Source: Streptomyces yangpuensis (GTDB lineage Bacteria > Actinomycetota > Actinomycetes > Streptomycetales > Streptomycetaceae). From it: a stretch of DNA of 64,000 bases. Below are positions 1 to 8,042 of the stretch, piece after piece; the first letter of the stretch is position 1, and the number at the start of each line of letters is the position of its first letter. The notes below the pieces were generated by a model. It made no database searches. It had not been told where the DNA came from and was given only the letters and a program-made list of their open reading frames with translations. The stretch is from contig NZ_LBMK01000003.1 in assembly GCF_001005295.1 (NCBI RefSeq), positions 875,060 to 939,059 of the forward strand, written 5' to 3'. A program made the position numbers and the translations under genes.

Positions 1-1
1 C

Positions 2-727
2 CTGCCCGAGGACATCGCCCGCATGGTCGACGACCAGGAGCGCTGCGAGAAGGCCTTCGTCCTGTGGGACATGGTCCACGACCGCACCCACAGCCACGGC
101 GACCTGCCGTTCGACCCCTTCATGATCAAGCAGCGCCAGCCGTTCTGGATGTACGGCCTGGAGGAGCTGCGCTGCGACCTCACCGCCTTCAAGGAGGCCG
201 TGAAGCTGGAGTCCGAGGGCAACGAGCACGGCCGTGACGTGCAGTACGCCGTCCTCTTCGACCGGATGTTCCGCTTCCCGGTCTCCGGCGACCGCAACCG
301 CAACTACGACGGTCTCGGCGGCCAGCTGCTCTTCGCGTACCTCCACAAGCACGACGTCGTGCGCTGGACGGACAACAAGCTGAAGATCGACTGGATGCGC
401 GCCCCGCAGGTCACCAACCAGCTCTGCGCCGAGATCGAGGACCTCTACCGGGCCGGCATCGACCGCCCGAAGCTGGTCCACTGGTTCAAGGCCTACGAGC
501 TCGTCTCGACCTACCTCGCCCCGCACCCGGGGTCCAAGTGGGCCAAGGGTGCCGACGCGCTCGACCTGACGCAGCCGCCGCGCAAGCTCGTCGACGACGT
601 GCTTGCGGACGAGTTTCCGCTCAGCATGTTCTTTGAGGCGCTCGCCAAGAAGCTCAAGGGCACCATCGCCTCGACCAAGGGCATCACGGCCCTGAACGCA
701 GAGCACGCCGAGCGGGTCGCCGCGTGA
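2..727 (+). CDS. DUF6421 family protein, 5' end outside window
   Basis: The frame is open from base 2 with no stop, so the N-terminus lies upstream; 241 residues are visible. The sequence is an acidic, soluble-looking protein without signal peptide or membrane segment, and it matches what I recall of the DUF6421 family of streptomycetes, whose biochemical role is not known. Its TGA overlaps a GTG, but the next gene has a proper Shine-Dalgarno (GGAGG at 741-745) within the gap, so the two are co-transcribed and closely coupled. The neighbours (SDR oxidoreductase, threonine-aldolase-like enzyme) suggest a small metabolic operon; the actual substrate is unknown. Confidence 0.75.
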   Translation: MPEDIARMVDDQERCEKAFVLWDMVHDRTHSHGDLPFDPFMIKQRQPFWMYGLEELRCDLTAFKEAVKLESEGNEHGRDVQYAVLFDRMFRFPVSGDRNRNYDGLGGQLLFAYLHKHDVVRWTDNKLKIDWMRAPQVTNQLCAEIEDLYRAGIDRPKLVHWFKAYELVSTYLAPHPGSKWAKGADALDLTQPPRKLVDDVLADEFPLSMFFEALAKKLKGTIASTKGITALNAEHAERVAA

Positions 728-753
728 GCACTCGCCCACAGGAGGCTGCACAG

Positions 754-1515
754 ATGAACGGCTCCGGGAACGGCAACGGAAAGCTGAGCGGAGCGGTGGT
801 GGCGGTGGCCGGGGCCGGCGGGCCCGCAGGCCGCGCCGCCCTGCTCCGCCTCGCCGAGGCGGGAGCGGTGGTCGTCGCGTCCGACGCCGATCCGGCCCGG
901 CTCGCGGAGGCCGTGGACGCGGCCCGCTACGCCCACGGCGGCGCCACCATCACCGGTGACACCGTGGACCTGCTCGACCTGGACGCCACCAAGGCCTGGG
1001 CCGAGCAGACCGAGAAGGAGTTCGGGCGGGTCGACGGACTGGTCCACCTCGTCGGAGGCTGGCGCGGCAGCAAGACGTTCACCGACGTCGACCTCGCCGA
1101 CTGGGCCTTCCTGGAGAAGCTCCTCATCCGCACCGTCCAGCACACCTCGCTCGCCTTCCACGACGGGCTGCTGCGCAGCGAGCGCGGGCGCTACGTCCTG
1201 GTGAGCCAGTCCGGCGCGCACAAGCCGGTCGCCAACAACGCCGCGTACAACGCGGGCAAGGCGGCCGCCGAGGCCTGGACCCTCGCCATGGCGGACTCCT
1301 TCCGCAAGGCGGGGGGTGACGAGGGTCCCGGCGCGGCAGCTGCGATCCTGGTCATCAAGGCACTGGTGCACGACGCGATGCGCGCCGAGCGTCCCAATGC
1401 GAAGTTCGCGGGCTTCACCGACGTGAAGGAGCTGGCCGAGGCCATCGCCGGCGTGTGGGAGCGGCCCGCCATCGATGTGAACGGACAGCGTCTGTGGCTC
1501 ACTCCGCAACCGTGA
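754..1515 (+). CDS. SDR family oxidoreductase
   Basis: A 253-residue classical short-chain dehydrogenase/reductase. A Rossmann cofactor loop, a variant of TGxxxGxG (GAGGPAG), lies at about residues 20-26, and the catalytic Y-x3-K is YNAGK at Y165/K169 with serines near 151. The substrate is not readable. I chose ATG 754 over the in-frame GTG at 724 because GGAGG sits 8 nt upstream of the ATG. The stop overlaps the next gene's GTG (GTGA), a sign of translational coupling in the DUF6421-SDR-aldolase operon. Confidence 0.85.
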   Translation: MNGSGNGNGKLSGAVVAVAGAGGPAGRAALLRLAEAGAVVVASDADPARLAEAVDAARYAHGGATITGDTVDLLDLDATKAWAEQTEKEFGRVDGLVHLVGGWRGSKTFTDVDLADWAFLEKLLIRTVQHTSLAFHDGLLRSERGRYVLVSQSGAHKPVANNAAYNAGKAAAEAWTLAMADSFRKAGGDEGPGAAAAILVIKALVHDAMRAERPNAKFAGFTDVKELAEAIAGVWERPAIDVNGQRLWLTPQP

Positions 1516-2573
1516 AGACCGATGCCCGCCGCCACCACGATCCGGCGGTACGCGGTTTCGCGAGCGACAACTACGCAGGGGTCCACCCGGAGATCCTGGA
1601 GGCCCTTGCCCTGGCCAACGGCGGGCACCAGGTCGCCTACGGCGAGGACGAGTACACCGAGCACCTGCAGAAGATCATCCGCAGCCACTTCGGTGCGTAC
1701 GCGGAGGCCTTCCCGGTCTTCAACGGCACCGGCGCGAACGTCACCGCTCTCCAGGCGATGACCGACCGCTGGGGCGCCGTGATCTGCGCCAAGAGCGCCC
1801 ACATCAACGTGGACGAGGGCGGCGCGCCGGAGCGGATGGCCGGCCTCAAGCTGCTCGCCGTACCCACCCCGGACGGCAAGCTCACGCCCGAGCTGATCGA
1901 CCAGGAGGCCTGGGGCTTCGAGGACGAGCACCGCGCGATGCCGCAGGTCGTTTCGATCACCCAGAACACCGAGCTCGGCACGGTCTACACGCCGGACGAG
2001 ATCAAGGCCATCTGCGAGCACGCCCACGGGCTCGGCATGAAGGTCCACCTCGACGGCGCCCGGATAGCCAACGCCGCGGCCTCGCTCGACGTGCCGATGC
2101 GTACCTTCACCAACACCGTGGGCGTCGACGTGCTGTCCTACGGCGGCACCAAGAACGGGATGATGTTCGGCGAGGCCATCGTCGTGCTCAACCCGGACGC
2201 GGCCCGGCAGATGAAGCACATCCGCAAGATGTCGATGCAGCTCGCGTCGAAGATGCGCTTCGTGTCGGTGCAGCTGGAAGCGCTGCTGGCCAAGGACCTG
2301 TGGCTGCGCAACGCCCGCCACGCCAACGAGATGGCGCGGCGGCTCGAAGCCGGCGTCCGTGAGACCGACGGCGTGGAGATCCTCTACCCGGTGCAGGCGA
2401 ACGCGGTGTTCGCACGGCTGCCGCACGAGGTGTCCCGGCGTCTGCAGAAGCGCTACCGCTTCTACTTCTGGGACGAGGCCGCGGGCGACGTCCGCTGGAT
2501 GTGCGGCTTCGACACCCAGGAGGAGGACGTCGACGGCTTCCTCCAGGCTCTGAAGGAGGAGCTCGCCCGCTAG
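1512..2573 (+). CDS. Threonine aldolase / beta-eliminating lyase family PLP enzyme
   Basis: A 353-residue fold-type I PLP enzyme. The PLP-binding aspartate is in HLDGAR (about D181) and the Schiff-base lysine in SYGGTKNG (about K214), the pattern of low-specificity L-threonine aldolases, which cleave threonine or allo-threonine to glycine and acetaldehyde. Related beta-eliminating lyases share the fold, so the exact substrate is uncertain. GTG 1512 overlaps the SDR stop codon and gives the N-terminus usual for the family (RGFASDNYAG soon after the start); an in-frame GTG at 1494 is the alternative. It is the last gene of the operon. Confidence 0.82.
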   Translation: MKTDARRHHDPAVRGFASDNYAGVHPEILEALALANGGHQVAYGEDEYTEHLQKIIRSHFGAYAEAFPVFNGTGANVTALQAMTDRWGAVICAKSAHINVDEGGAPERMAGLKLLAVPTPDGKLTPELIDQEAWGFEDEHRAMPQVVSITQNTELGTVYTPDEIKAICEHAHGLGMKVHLDGARIANAAASLDVPMRTFTNTVGVDVLSYGGTKNGMMFGEAIVVLNPDAARQMKHIRKMSMQLASKMRFVSVQLEALLAKDLWLRNARHANEMARRLEAGVRETDGVEILYPVQANAVFARLPHEVSRRLQKRYRFYFWDEAAGDVRWMCGFDTQEEDVDGFLQALKEELAR

Positions 2574-2606
2574 TCGGCAGGCCCCTCCACACAACCGCAT
2601 AGGTAT

Positions 2607-2644
2607 GCCGCCCATCGCAAAATGATTGATTGGCGATGGGCGGC
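2607..2644. promoter_or_regulatory. Perfect 12-bp inverted repeat, operator or terminator
   Basis: GCCGCCCATCGC (2607-2618) is repeated exactly inverted as GCGATGGGCGGC (2633-2644) around a 14-nt AT-rich loop. It stands 34 nt after the aldolase stop, so it could end that operon. It also surrounds the -35 of the promoter proposed for the next gene, which would suit a repressor site. Confidence 0.55.
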
Positions 2645-2655
2645 GCACCTATGCT
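2626..2655 (+). promoter_or_regulatory. Sigma-70-type promoter, leaderless transcript predicted
   Basis: TTGATT (2626-2631) and TATGCT (2650-2655) are separated by 18 bp. Transcription starting 7 nt after the -10 begins on the A of ATG 2663, and no Shine-Dalgarno precedes that codon, so a leaderless mRNA is inferred. Confidence 0.5.
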
Positions 2656-2662
2656 CCGAGCC

Positions 2663-3262
2663 ATGCAGCTGATCCAGCAAAGCCCCGACCTCTTCGCGTA
2701 CTTGGCCTCCGACGAGGCCATCGACCACTGGCATCCCGTCGTGCTGGAAACGGCGGACCGCCTCTGGTCCACCACCGGCGACGCATACTCATACGCCCGG
2801 GCCGCCTTCGAGTTCGTGCGCGACGACATCCCGCACTCTGCCGACTCCGGCGACCCGCGGGTCGCCTGGAGGGCCTCCGATGTGCTGGGCACGCGCAACG
2901 GCATCTGCCACGCGAAGTCCCACACCCTGGTGGCCCTGCTGCGCGCCCAGGGGATCCCGGCCGGGCTGTGCTACCAGCGCCTCGCCGGCGACGACGGCTC
3001 GCACCCGCTCGTCCACGGGCTGATCGCCCTGCGCCTGCCCGGAGCCGACCGCTGGAGCCGGCTCGACCCGCGCGGCAACAGGCCCGGGGTGGACGCGCGC
3101 TTCGACCTCGTCGAGGAACGCCTCGCCTTCCCGGTCCGACCGGAGCTGGGCGAGGCCGACCACCCCGGGCTGTACGCGGCCCCGCACCCGGCCGTGCTCG
3201 CGGCGCTGAGGGAGTCCGCCGACCGAGAGGACCTGTGGCGCAGGCTGCCGACCGCGCTGTAG
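2663..3262 (+). CDS. Transglutaminase-like domain protein
   Basis: A 199-residue cytoplasmic protein with a transglutaminase-like core. The Cys-His-Asp triad appears as C82 in NGICHAKSH, H118 in LVHGL and D135 in RLDPRG. Such bacterial proteins act as cysteine proteases or amidases rather than cross-linkers; the substrate here is unknown. ATG 2663 is preferred to in-frame ATGs at 2630 and 2651 because it coincides with the predicted transcription start and opens on MQLIQ, as in relatives I recall. It is monocistronic, between two hairpin regions. Confidence 0.75.
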   Translation: MQLIQQSPDLFAYLASDEAIDHWHPVVLETADRLWSTTGDAYSYARAAFEFVRDDIPHSADSGDPRVAWRASDVLGTRNGICHAKSHTLVALLRAQGIPAGLCYQRLAGDDGSHPLVHGLIALRLPGADRWSRLDPRGNRPGVDARFDLVEERLAFPVRPELGEADHPGLYAAPHPAVLAALRESADREDLWRRLPTAL

Positions 3263-3359
3263 GGGGTGTCAAGCCACGGGATGCAGGGGCATGACGGGCG
3301 CCGAGGGGCAGAGCGTACTGGAGGTGTCCACTTCGCCCCCCCGTCCGAGGAGCACCGTC

Positions 3360-3761
3360 ATGACCCACCCCCTCCGCACGCTGCGCCTGGCCGTCTTCGC
3401 GGCCACCACCGCCCTGGCCGCCGGATCCGTACTGGTCCCCACGAGCGCGTTCGCCGCCCCGCGGGCGGCCCCGCACGCCGTCGTGACGGAGAAGGAGGCA
3501 CCGGGCGGGAACCACCACGGCACGGGGCAGAGGGACGGCACATGGGGGAAGAAGCGTCCGGGCAAGGGCGGCTCGCACGACGGGAAGCACGGTCCGGAGG
3601 AGCCGCAGTGGCAGTGCGTCACCGCCCCGTGCGGTCCCCCCGGCAAGGACGGCTCCGACCACGGGAAGCACCGCCCGAAGGAGCCCCAGTGGCAGTGCGT
3701 CACCGCTCCCTGCGGACCGCCCCGTGCCGCGGCCGACGACGGCCGGACCCACCCGGCCTGA
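3360..3761 (+). CDS. Small secreted protein with two Cys/Trp repeats
   Basis: A 133-residue preprotein, preceded by GAGGAG 7 nt before the ATG. Residues 1-32 are a clear Sec signal peptide ending in SAFA, cleaved before APRA. The mature part is rich in His, Gly and Lys and ends in two near-identical units, at about residues 71-95 and 100-122, each carrying QWQCVTAPCGPP. Each unit thus has a C-x4-C pair (C86/C91, C113/C118) that could form a disulphide loop. I do not recognise the family. It is monocistronic and faces the acyltransferase gene. Extracellular or wall location is inferred from the signal peptide only. Confidence 0.75.
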   Translation: MTHPLRTLRLAVFAATTALAAGSVLVPTSAFAAPRAAPHAVVTEKEAPGGNHHGTGQRDGTWGKKRPGKGGSHDGKHGPEEPQWQCVTAPCGPPGKDGSDHGKHRPKEPQWQCVTAPCGPPRAAADDGRTHPA

Positions 3762-3804
3762 GCCGCGGCCCGGCGGGACGGGCCGGTGGGACAGGCCGGC
3801 TCAG
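3758..3804. terminator. Bidirectional terminator hairpin
   Basis: CTGAGCCG (3758-3765) pairs with CGGCTCAG (3797-3804), and a smaller GCCC/GGGC hairpin is nested inside. The arms contain the stop codons of the two convergent genes on either side. Confidence 0.5.
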
Positions 3805-4523
3805 CCCGCTTCGCGGACCTGGGCCGCGGTCGGCGCCGTACCACCCAGGTGGGCCGGCAGCCACCAGGTGTCCTCGGGGCCTCGCGGCTTCTCCGGGTAG
3901 GCGCGCTGGGCCGCGTCCAGCAGCTCCTGCACGCGCTCGCGCAGCCGCCGCGTGATCGCCCCGGCGTACTGGTCGGTGGGGGCCTCGATCGGCTCGCCCA
4001 CCCGCAGCGTCACGGGGATGTGGCTGCGCTTGAGGTTCTTCGGCCGGCCCTTGGTCCACAGGCGCTGGGTACCCCACAGTGCCACCGGGATCAGCGGAAC
4101 GCCGGCCTCCTGCGCCATGCGCGCCGCACCCGACTTGAAGCTCTTCAGGGTGAAGGACTGGGAGATCGTCGCCTCGGGGAAGACACCGATGATCTCACCG
4201 GAGCGCAGCGAGTCCAGCGCGTGCTGATACGCCGTCTCGCCCTGCTGGCGGTCCACCGGGATGTGCTTCATCGCGCGCATCAGCGGACCGGACACCTTGT
4301 GCCGGAACACCGACTCCTTCGCCATGAAGCGCACCAGGCGCTTCTGCGGCCGCGCCGTCAGGCCGGCGAAGATGAAGTCGAGGTAGCCGATGTGGTTCGA
4401 CACCAGGACCGCACCGCCCTTGCGGGGGATGTTCTCGGTGCCCTTCATGTCGATGCGGATGTCCAGCGCGCGGAACAGCCCGTGCGCGGCGCCGATCACC
4501 GGGGGGTAGACGAGCTCAGCCAT
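3801..4523 (-). CDS. plsC: 1-acyl-sn-glycerol-3-phosphate acyltransferase family protein
   Basis: A 240-residue PlsC-type acyltransferase that would transfer an acyl chain to lysophosphatidic acid or a similar acceptor at the inner face of the membrane. The HX4D catalytic motif is NHIGYLD at residues 43-49, and the acceptor-binding motif is FPEATIS at 115-121, where the usual FPEGT has Ala for Gly. A short hydrophobic stretch lies near the N-terminus. I chose the ATG at 4523, which gives the usual length; an upstream ATG at 4610 would add 29 unlikely residues. Which acceptor it uses cannot be told, so the symbol is a family name. Confidence 0.8.
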   Translation of the reverse strand: MAELVYPPVIGAAHGLFRALDIRIDMKGTENIPRKGGAVLVSNHIGYLDFIFAGLTARPQKRLVRFMAKESVFRHKVSGPLMRAMKHIPVDRQQGETAYQHALDSLRSGEIIGVFPEATISQSFTLKSFKSGAARMAQEAGVPLIPVALWGTQRLWTKGRPKNLKRSHIPVTLRVGEPIEAPTDQYAGAITRRLRERVQELLDAAQRAYPEKPRGPEDTWWLPAHLGGTAPTAAQVREAG

Positions 4524-4719
4524 GGGGAGACCCGCTTTCTGCCTGGGGAGGTGCTCCCGGCCGGAAGTTACGGAAGCGTAGGTACGCGACCATTGGGGAT
4601 GGTGCCCCAAACGAGGGCTGCTGGCCAGTCCAGACGCCCCTGCCCGGGGAGATTCTCGTCACGCCGGGAATGTCCGGGCCCCGTCGGGTGTCCCATCCAC
4701 GTACGAGCGTACGACGATC

Positions 4720-5136
4720 ATGTGCCTGGACGAAGGCGGCGGTGTGAGGGGAGTGCGGGTGCCCGGGCGGGAAGACGGACGGGAAGACGGGCCGGACCGC
4801 GGACAGGCCGACGCGGGCCGCGGGGTGCCGCGGTTCCTGGATCCCGCGGAACTGGGCGCGCAGCCGGGCCGCCGGGCCACCCTGGTGCAGTTCTCCAGCG
4901 CCTTCTGCCAGCCCTGCCGGGCCACGCGGCGGATCCTCGCCGAGGTCGCGGGGATGGTCGAGGGCGTCGCGCACGTCGAGATCGACGCCGAGGAGCGGCT
5001 CGACCTGGTGCGGGCGCTGGGGATCGAGAAGACCCCGACCGTGCTCGTACTGGACGCGGGCGGCCGGATCGTGCGGCGGGCGGCCGGCATGCCCCGGAAG
5101 GTCGACGTGATCGCCGCGCTCGGCGCCGCCGTATGA
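4720..5136 (+). CDS. Thioredoxin family protein
   Basis: A 138-residue protein whose C-terminal 90 residues form a thioredoxin fold: CQPC active site at C63-C66 after FSSAF, and the cis-proline in KTPTVL at P105. The first 45 residues are charged, low in hydrophobicity and probably disordered, with no signal peptide, so it is likely cytoplasmic. The start is uncertain: internal GTGs at about 4741-4756 would remove part of this tail. The unusual CQPC, unlike the CGPC of housekeeping thioredoxins, hints at a specialised disulphide partner. Confidence 0.72.
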   Translation: MCLDEGGGVRGVRVPGREDGREDGPDRGQADAGRGVPRFLDPAELGAQPGRRATLVQFSSAFCQPCRATRRILAEVAGMVEGVAHVEIDAEERLDLVRALGIEKTPTVLVLDAGGRIVRRAAGMPRKVDVIAALGAAV

Positions 5137-5276
5137 GGAGGAGCCTGCGAGTGACGCGGCGCCGCCGTATGACGAGTGGTGGGTCCGGCGGCCCCCGGGC
5201 CGTGGCCGCAGGGCCGGACGCGCCGGTGTGCACGCCCGCACACCGCGTGACGCGTCTGACATCTGCCCGATCCCGC

Positions 5277-5306
5277 TTGACTGCGTCCACCGGAGATCGC
5301 CACGCT
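5277..5306 (+). promoter_or_regulatory. Promoter of the leader-peptide/flavin-reductase transcript
   Basis: TTGACT (5277-5282) lies 18 bp from CACGCT (5301-5306). The start codon of the leader peptide follows 6 nt later, so the peptide would be translated from a leaderless end. Confidence 0.4.
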
Positions 5307-5312
5307 GACCGT

Positions 5313-5393
5313 ATGCGGTATGAACTCCTGCTCCACGGACGGGTCCATGTGGACCTCGTCCGCCACGCGAGCGCGCGCTGTCCGGATCACTGA
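5313..5393 (+). CDS. Putative cysteine leader peptide (26 aa)
   Basis: A 26-codon ORF ending 59 nt before the flavin reductase. It contains RVHVDLVRHASARC, the conserved H-V-D-L-x-R-x-x-S-A-x-C core of the actinobacterial leader peptides found ahead of sulfur-assimilation and cysteine-related genes. The single Cys is residue 23, at the end of the motif. By analogy, stalling at Cys codons when cysteine is short would raise expression of the downstream gene. I see no obvious T-rich terminator between the peptide and the gene, so control may be translational. The family match is from memory of the motif. Confidence 0.7.
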   Translation: MRYELLLHGRVHVDLVRHASARCPDH

Positions 5394-5452
5394 ACGCCCC
5401 GGCCCTGATCCCGACTGTGCCCGCGTGTCCTGAGGCAGAAGGCAGAACCCCG

Positions 5453-5992
5453 ATGAGTGCTCCGACCGTCCCGACGGTCCCGACGGCCGTTTCCCCCTTC
5501 ACCGGCGCCGGCCGTCCCGGCTCGCCCGACCTGCTGCGCTCCGTCTTCCGGCAGCACGCCGCCGGAGTCGCCGTGATCACCTCCCAGGACGGCGGCCGCC
5601 CGGTGGGCTTCACCGCCACCTCGCTGAACTCCGTCTCCGCGGACCCGCCGCTGCTGTCCTTCACGATCGGTACCGGGGCCTCCAGCTGGCCCGCGGTGCG
5701 CGACAGCGAGTACCTCGGCGTGCACATACTCGGCGAGCACCAACGGGAGCTGGCGGGCCTGTTCGCGCGCAGCGGGGCCGACCGGTTCGGGCCGGACACC
5801 GGCTGGGCCGCCGGCCCGCACGGGGTCCCGGTGCTGGACGGTGTGCTGGCGTGGCTGGTCTGCCGGGTGGTGGCGAGGGTCCCCGCCGGGGAGCACCGTG
5901 TGATCATCGCTCAGGCGGTCGTGGGCGATCCGGCCGGAGAAGGCCGTCCCCTGCTGTACCACCAGGGGCGCTTCAACGCGCTGCGCGACTGA
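5453..5992 (+). CDS. Flavin reductase family protein
   Basis: A 179-residue FMN-binding flavin reductase domain, starting about residue 27 with the typical LRSVFRQHAAGVAVIT and GFTATSLNSVSADPP segments. Such enzymes use NAD(P)H to supply reduced FMN to two-component monooxygenases. The cysteine leader peptide just upstream suggests a partner in sulfur metabolism, for example a sulfonate monooxygenase, but none is encoded nearby. The first 25 residues are Pro/Thr/Val-rich and probably disordered. Start ATG 5453 has only a weak purine-rich ribosome site. Confidence 0.82.
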   Translation: MSAPTVPTVPTAVSPFTGAGRPGSPDLLRSVFRQHAAGVAVITSQDGGRPVGFTATSLNSVSADPPLLSFTIGTGASSWPAVRDSEYLGVHILGEHQRELAGLFARSGADRFGPDTGWAAGPHGVPVLDGVLAWLVCRVVARVPAGEHRVIIAQAVVGDPAGEGRPLLYHQGRFNALRD

Positions 5993-6047
5993 ATCGTCCC
6001 TGCTGGGGCGGGTCGGGCGGCGTTGGGCAGATCACAGTTCGCCGACC

Positions 6048-6076
6048 TTGCGACTTGGTGGGACCCACGGTGTACT
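6048..6076 (+). promoter_or_regulatory. Promoter of etfBA
   Basis: TTGCGA (6048-6053) and TGTACT (6071-6076) are spaced by 17 bp, leaving a leader of about 110 nt before etfB. Within it, GCCTATGC and GCATAAGGC (6136-6157) form a near-palindrome of unknown role. Confidence 0.45.
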
Positions 6077-6192
6077 GACGAGTAACATTCCCTTCGGAGC
6101 GTGGCCCGCCCCGATCGGGATCCGCCCGAGAAGGCGCCTATGCTGCCTGCATAAGGCGGTACACGAAAAGACGATGCGGTAGGAGAGCCGGC

Positions 6193-6981
6193 GTGAGCCT
6201 GAGGATCGTTGTCTGTGTGAAGTACGTGCCCGACGCCACCGGCGACCGGCAGTTCACCGAGGACTTGACCGTCAACCGTGACGACGTCGACGGCCTGCTG
6301 TCGGAGCTCGACGAGTACGCCGTCGAGCAGGCGCTGCAGATCTCCGAGAATTCGGACGACGACGTCGAGATCACCGTGCTGACGGTGGGCCCCGAGGACG
6401 CCAAGGACGCGCTGCGCAAGGCGCTGTCGATGGGCGCCGACAAGGCCATCCACGTCGAGGACGACGACCTGCACGGCACGGACGTCATGGGCACCTCGCT
6501 GGTGCTCGCCAAGGCCATCGAGAAGGCCGGCTACGACCTGGTCATCACGGGCATGGCGTCCACCGACGGCACCATGGGTGTCCTCCCGGCGATCCTGGCC
6601 GAGCGCCTGGGCGTCCCGCAGGCCACCCTGCTCTCCGAGGTCAAGGTCGAGGACGGCACCGTGACCGGCCGCCGTGACGGCGACAGCGCGAGCGAGCAGC
6701 TTCAGGCCTCCCTCCCCGCGCTCGTCTCGGTGACGGACCAGTCGGGCGAGGCCCGCTACCCGTCCTTCAAGGGCATCATGGCCGCGAAGAAGAAGCCGGT
6801 CGAGTCCTGGGACCTGGAGGACCTGGAGATCGAGGCCGACGAGGTCGGCCTGGAAGGCTCCTGGACCGCGGTCGACTCCGCGGCGCAGCGCCCGGCCCGC
6901 ACCGCCGGCACGATCGTCAAGGACGAGGGCGAGGGCGGCAAGCAGCTGGCCGAGTTCCTGGCCGGCCAGAAGTTCATCTAA
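6193..6981 (+). CDS. etfB: Electron transfer flavoprotein beta subunit
   Basis: 262 residues, the normal length for EtfB. It opens with the family's IVVCVKYVPD and carries the AMP/nucleotide-binding ETF domain (MGADKAIHVEDD, then VITGMASTDGTMG). With EtfA it forms the FAD heterodimer that passes electrons from acyl-CoA and related dehydrogenases to the quinone pool through an ETF dehydrogenase. The GTG start has AGGAGA 6 nt upstream. It is followed 59 nt later by etfA, so the two form an operon. Confidence 0.95.
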   Translation: MSLRIVVCVKYVPDATGDRQFTEDLTVNRDDVDGLLSELDEYAVEQALQISENSDDDVEITVLTVGPEDAKDALRKALSMGADKAIHVEDDDLHGTDVMGTSLVLAKAIEKAGYDLVITGMASTDGTMGVLPAILAERLGVPQATLLSEVKVEDGTVTGRRDGDSASEQLQASLPALVSVTDQSGEARYPSFKGIMAAKKKPVESWDLEDLEIEADEVGLEGSWTAVDSAAQRPARTAGTIVKDEGEGGKQLAEFLAGQKFI

Positions 6982-7040
6982 GAGCTTCGGCCACCCCTCA
7001 GTAGCCCCCAGACACTTCGCAATCGCAGGAGAGCAGTCCC

Positions 7041-8003
7041 ATGGCTGAAGTTCTCGTCTACGTCGACCACGTGGACGGCGCCGTCCGCAAGCCCACCCTC
7101 GAGCTGCTGACGCTCGCCCGCCGCATCGGCGAGCCCGTCGCCGTCGCCCTGGGCGCCGGTGCCGACGCCACCGCCGCCGTGCTCGCCGAGCACGGTGCGG
7201 TCAAGGTCCTCACCGCCGACGCCCCCGAGTTCGCCGAGTACCTCGTCGTACCGAAGGTGGACGCGCTCCAGGCCGCGTACGACGCCGTCTCCCCGGCCGC
7301 CGTGCTCGTCCCGTCCTCCGCCGAGGGCAAGGAGATCGCCGCCCGCCTGGCCGTCCGCATCGGCTCCGGCATCATCACCGACGCCGTCGACCTGGAGGCG
7401 GGTGACGAGGGTCCGGTCGCGACGCAGTCGGCCTTCGCCGCCTCGTTCACCACCAAGTCCCGCGTCTCCAAGGGCACCCCGGTCATCACCGTGAAGCCGA
7501 ACTCGGCCCCGGTCGAGGCCGCCCCCGCCGCCGGCGCCGTCGAGGCGCTCGCCGTCACCTTCGGCGCCCTGGCGACCGGCACCAAGGTCACCGGCCGCAC
7601 CCCGCGCGAGTCGACCGGCCGCCCCGAGCTGACCGAGGCCGCGATCGTCGTCTCCGGCGGCCGTGGCGTCAACGGTGCCGAGAACTTCGGCATCATCGAG
7701 GAGCTCGCGGACTCCCTCGGCGCGGCTGTCGGCGCCTCGCGTGCCGCCGTCGACGCCGGCTGGTACCCGCACACCAACCAGGTCGGCCAGACCGGCAAGT
7801 CGGTCTCCCCGCAGCTCTACATCGCCTCCGGCATCTCGGGCGCGATCCAGCACCGGGCCGGCATGCAGACCTCGAAGACCATCGTGGCCATCAACAAGGA
7901 CGCCGAGGCCCCGATCTTCGACCTCGTCGACTACGGCGTGGTCGGCGACCTCTTCGCGGTCGTCCCGCAGCTGACCGCGGAGATCAAGGCGCGCAAGGGC
8001 TGA
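7041..8003 (+). CDS. etfA: Electron transfer flavoprotein alpha subunit
   Basis: 320 residues. The C-terminal FAD-binding half is well kept: VSGGRGV near 206, TGKSVSPQLYIASGISGAIQH near 251, then INKDAEAPIFDLVDYGVVGD. It holds the FAD and docks on EtfB. AGGAGA precedes ATG 7041. A strong hairpin follows the stop, closing the two-gene operon. Confidence 0.95.
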   Translation: MAEVLVYVDHVDGAVRKPTLELLTLARRIGEPVAVALGAGADATAAVLAEHGAVKVLTADAPEFAEYLVVPKVDALQAAYDAVSPAAVLVPSSAEGKEIAARLAVRIGSGIITDAVDLEAGDEGPVATQSAFAASFTTKSRVSKGTPVITVKPNSAPVEAAPAAGAVEALAVTFGALATGTKVTGRTPRESTGRPELTEAAIVVSGGRGVNGAENFGIIEELADSLGAAVGASRAAVDAGWYPHTNQVGQTGKSVSPQLYIASGISGAIQHRAGMQTSKTIVAINKDAEAPIFDLVDYGVVGDLFAVVPQLTAEIKARKG

Positions 8004-8042
8004 CCGCCTGACCTGCGCTTCTCTTCGTAGCGCCGCTTCTCC

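Noticed and set aside
1191..2648. Long minus-strand open frame opposite the aldolase gene
   Set aside because: His/Val/Arg/Gly-rich composition with no domain; it is the antisense image of a high-GC gene, as are many other long frames here (for example 8149-9705, 12858-14288 and 28248-29816).
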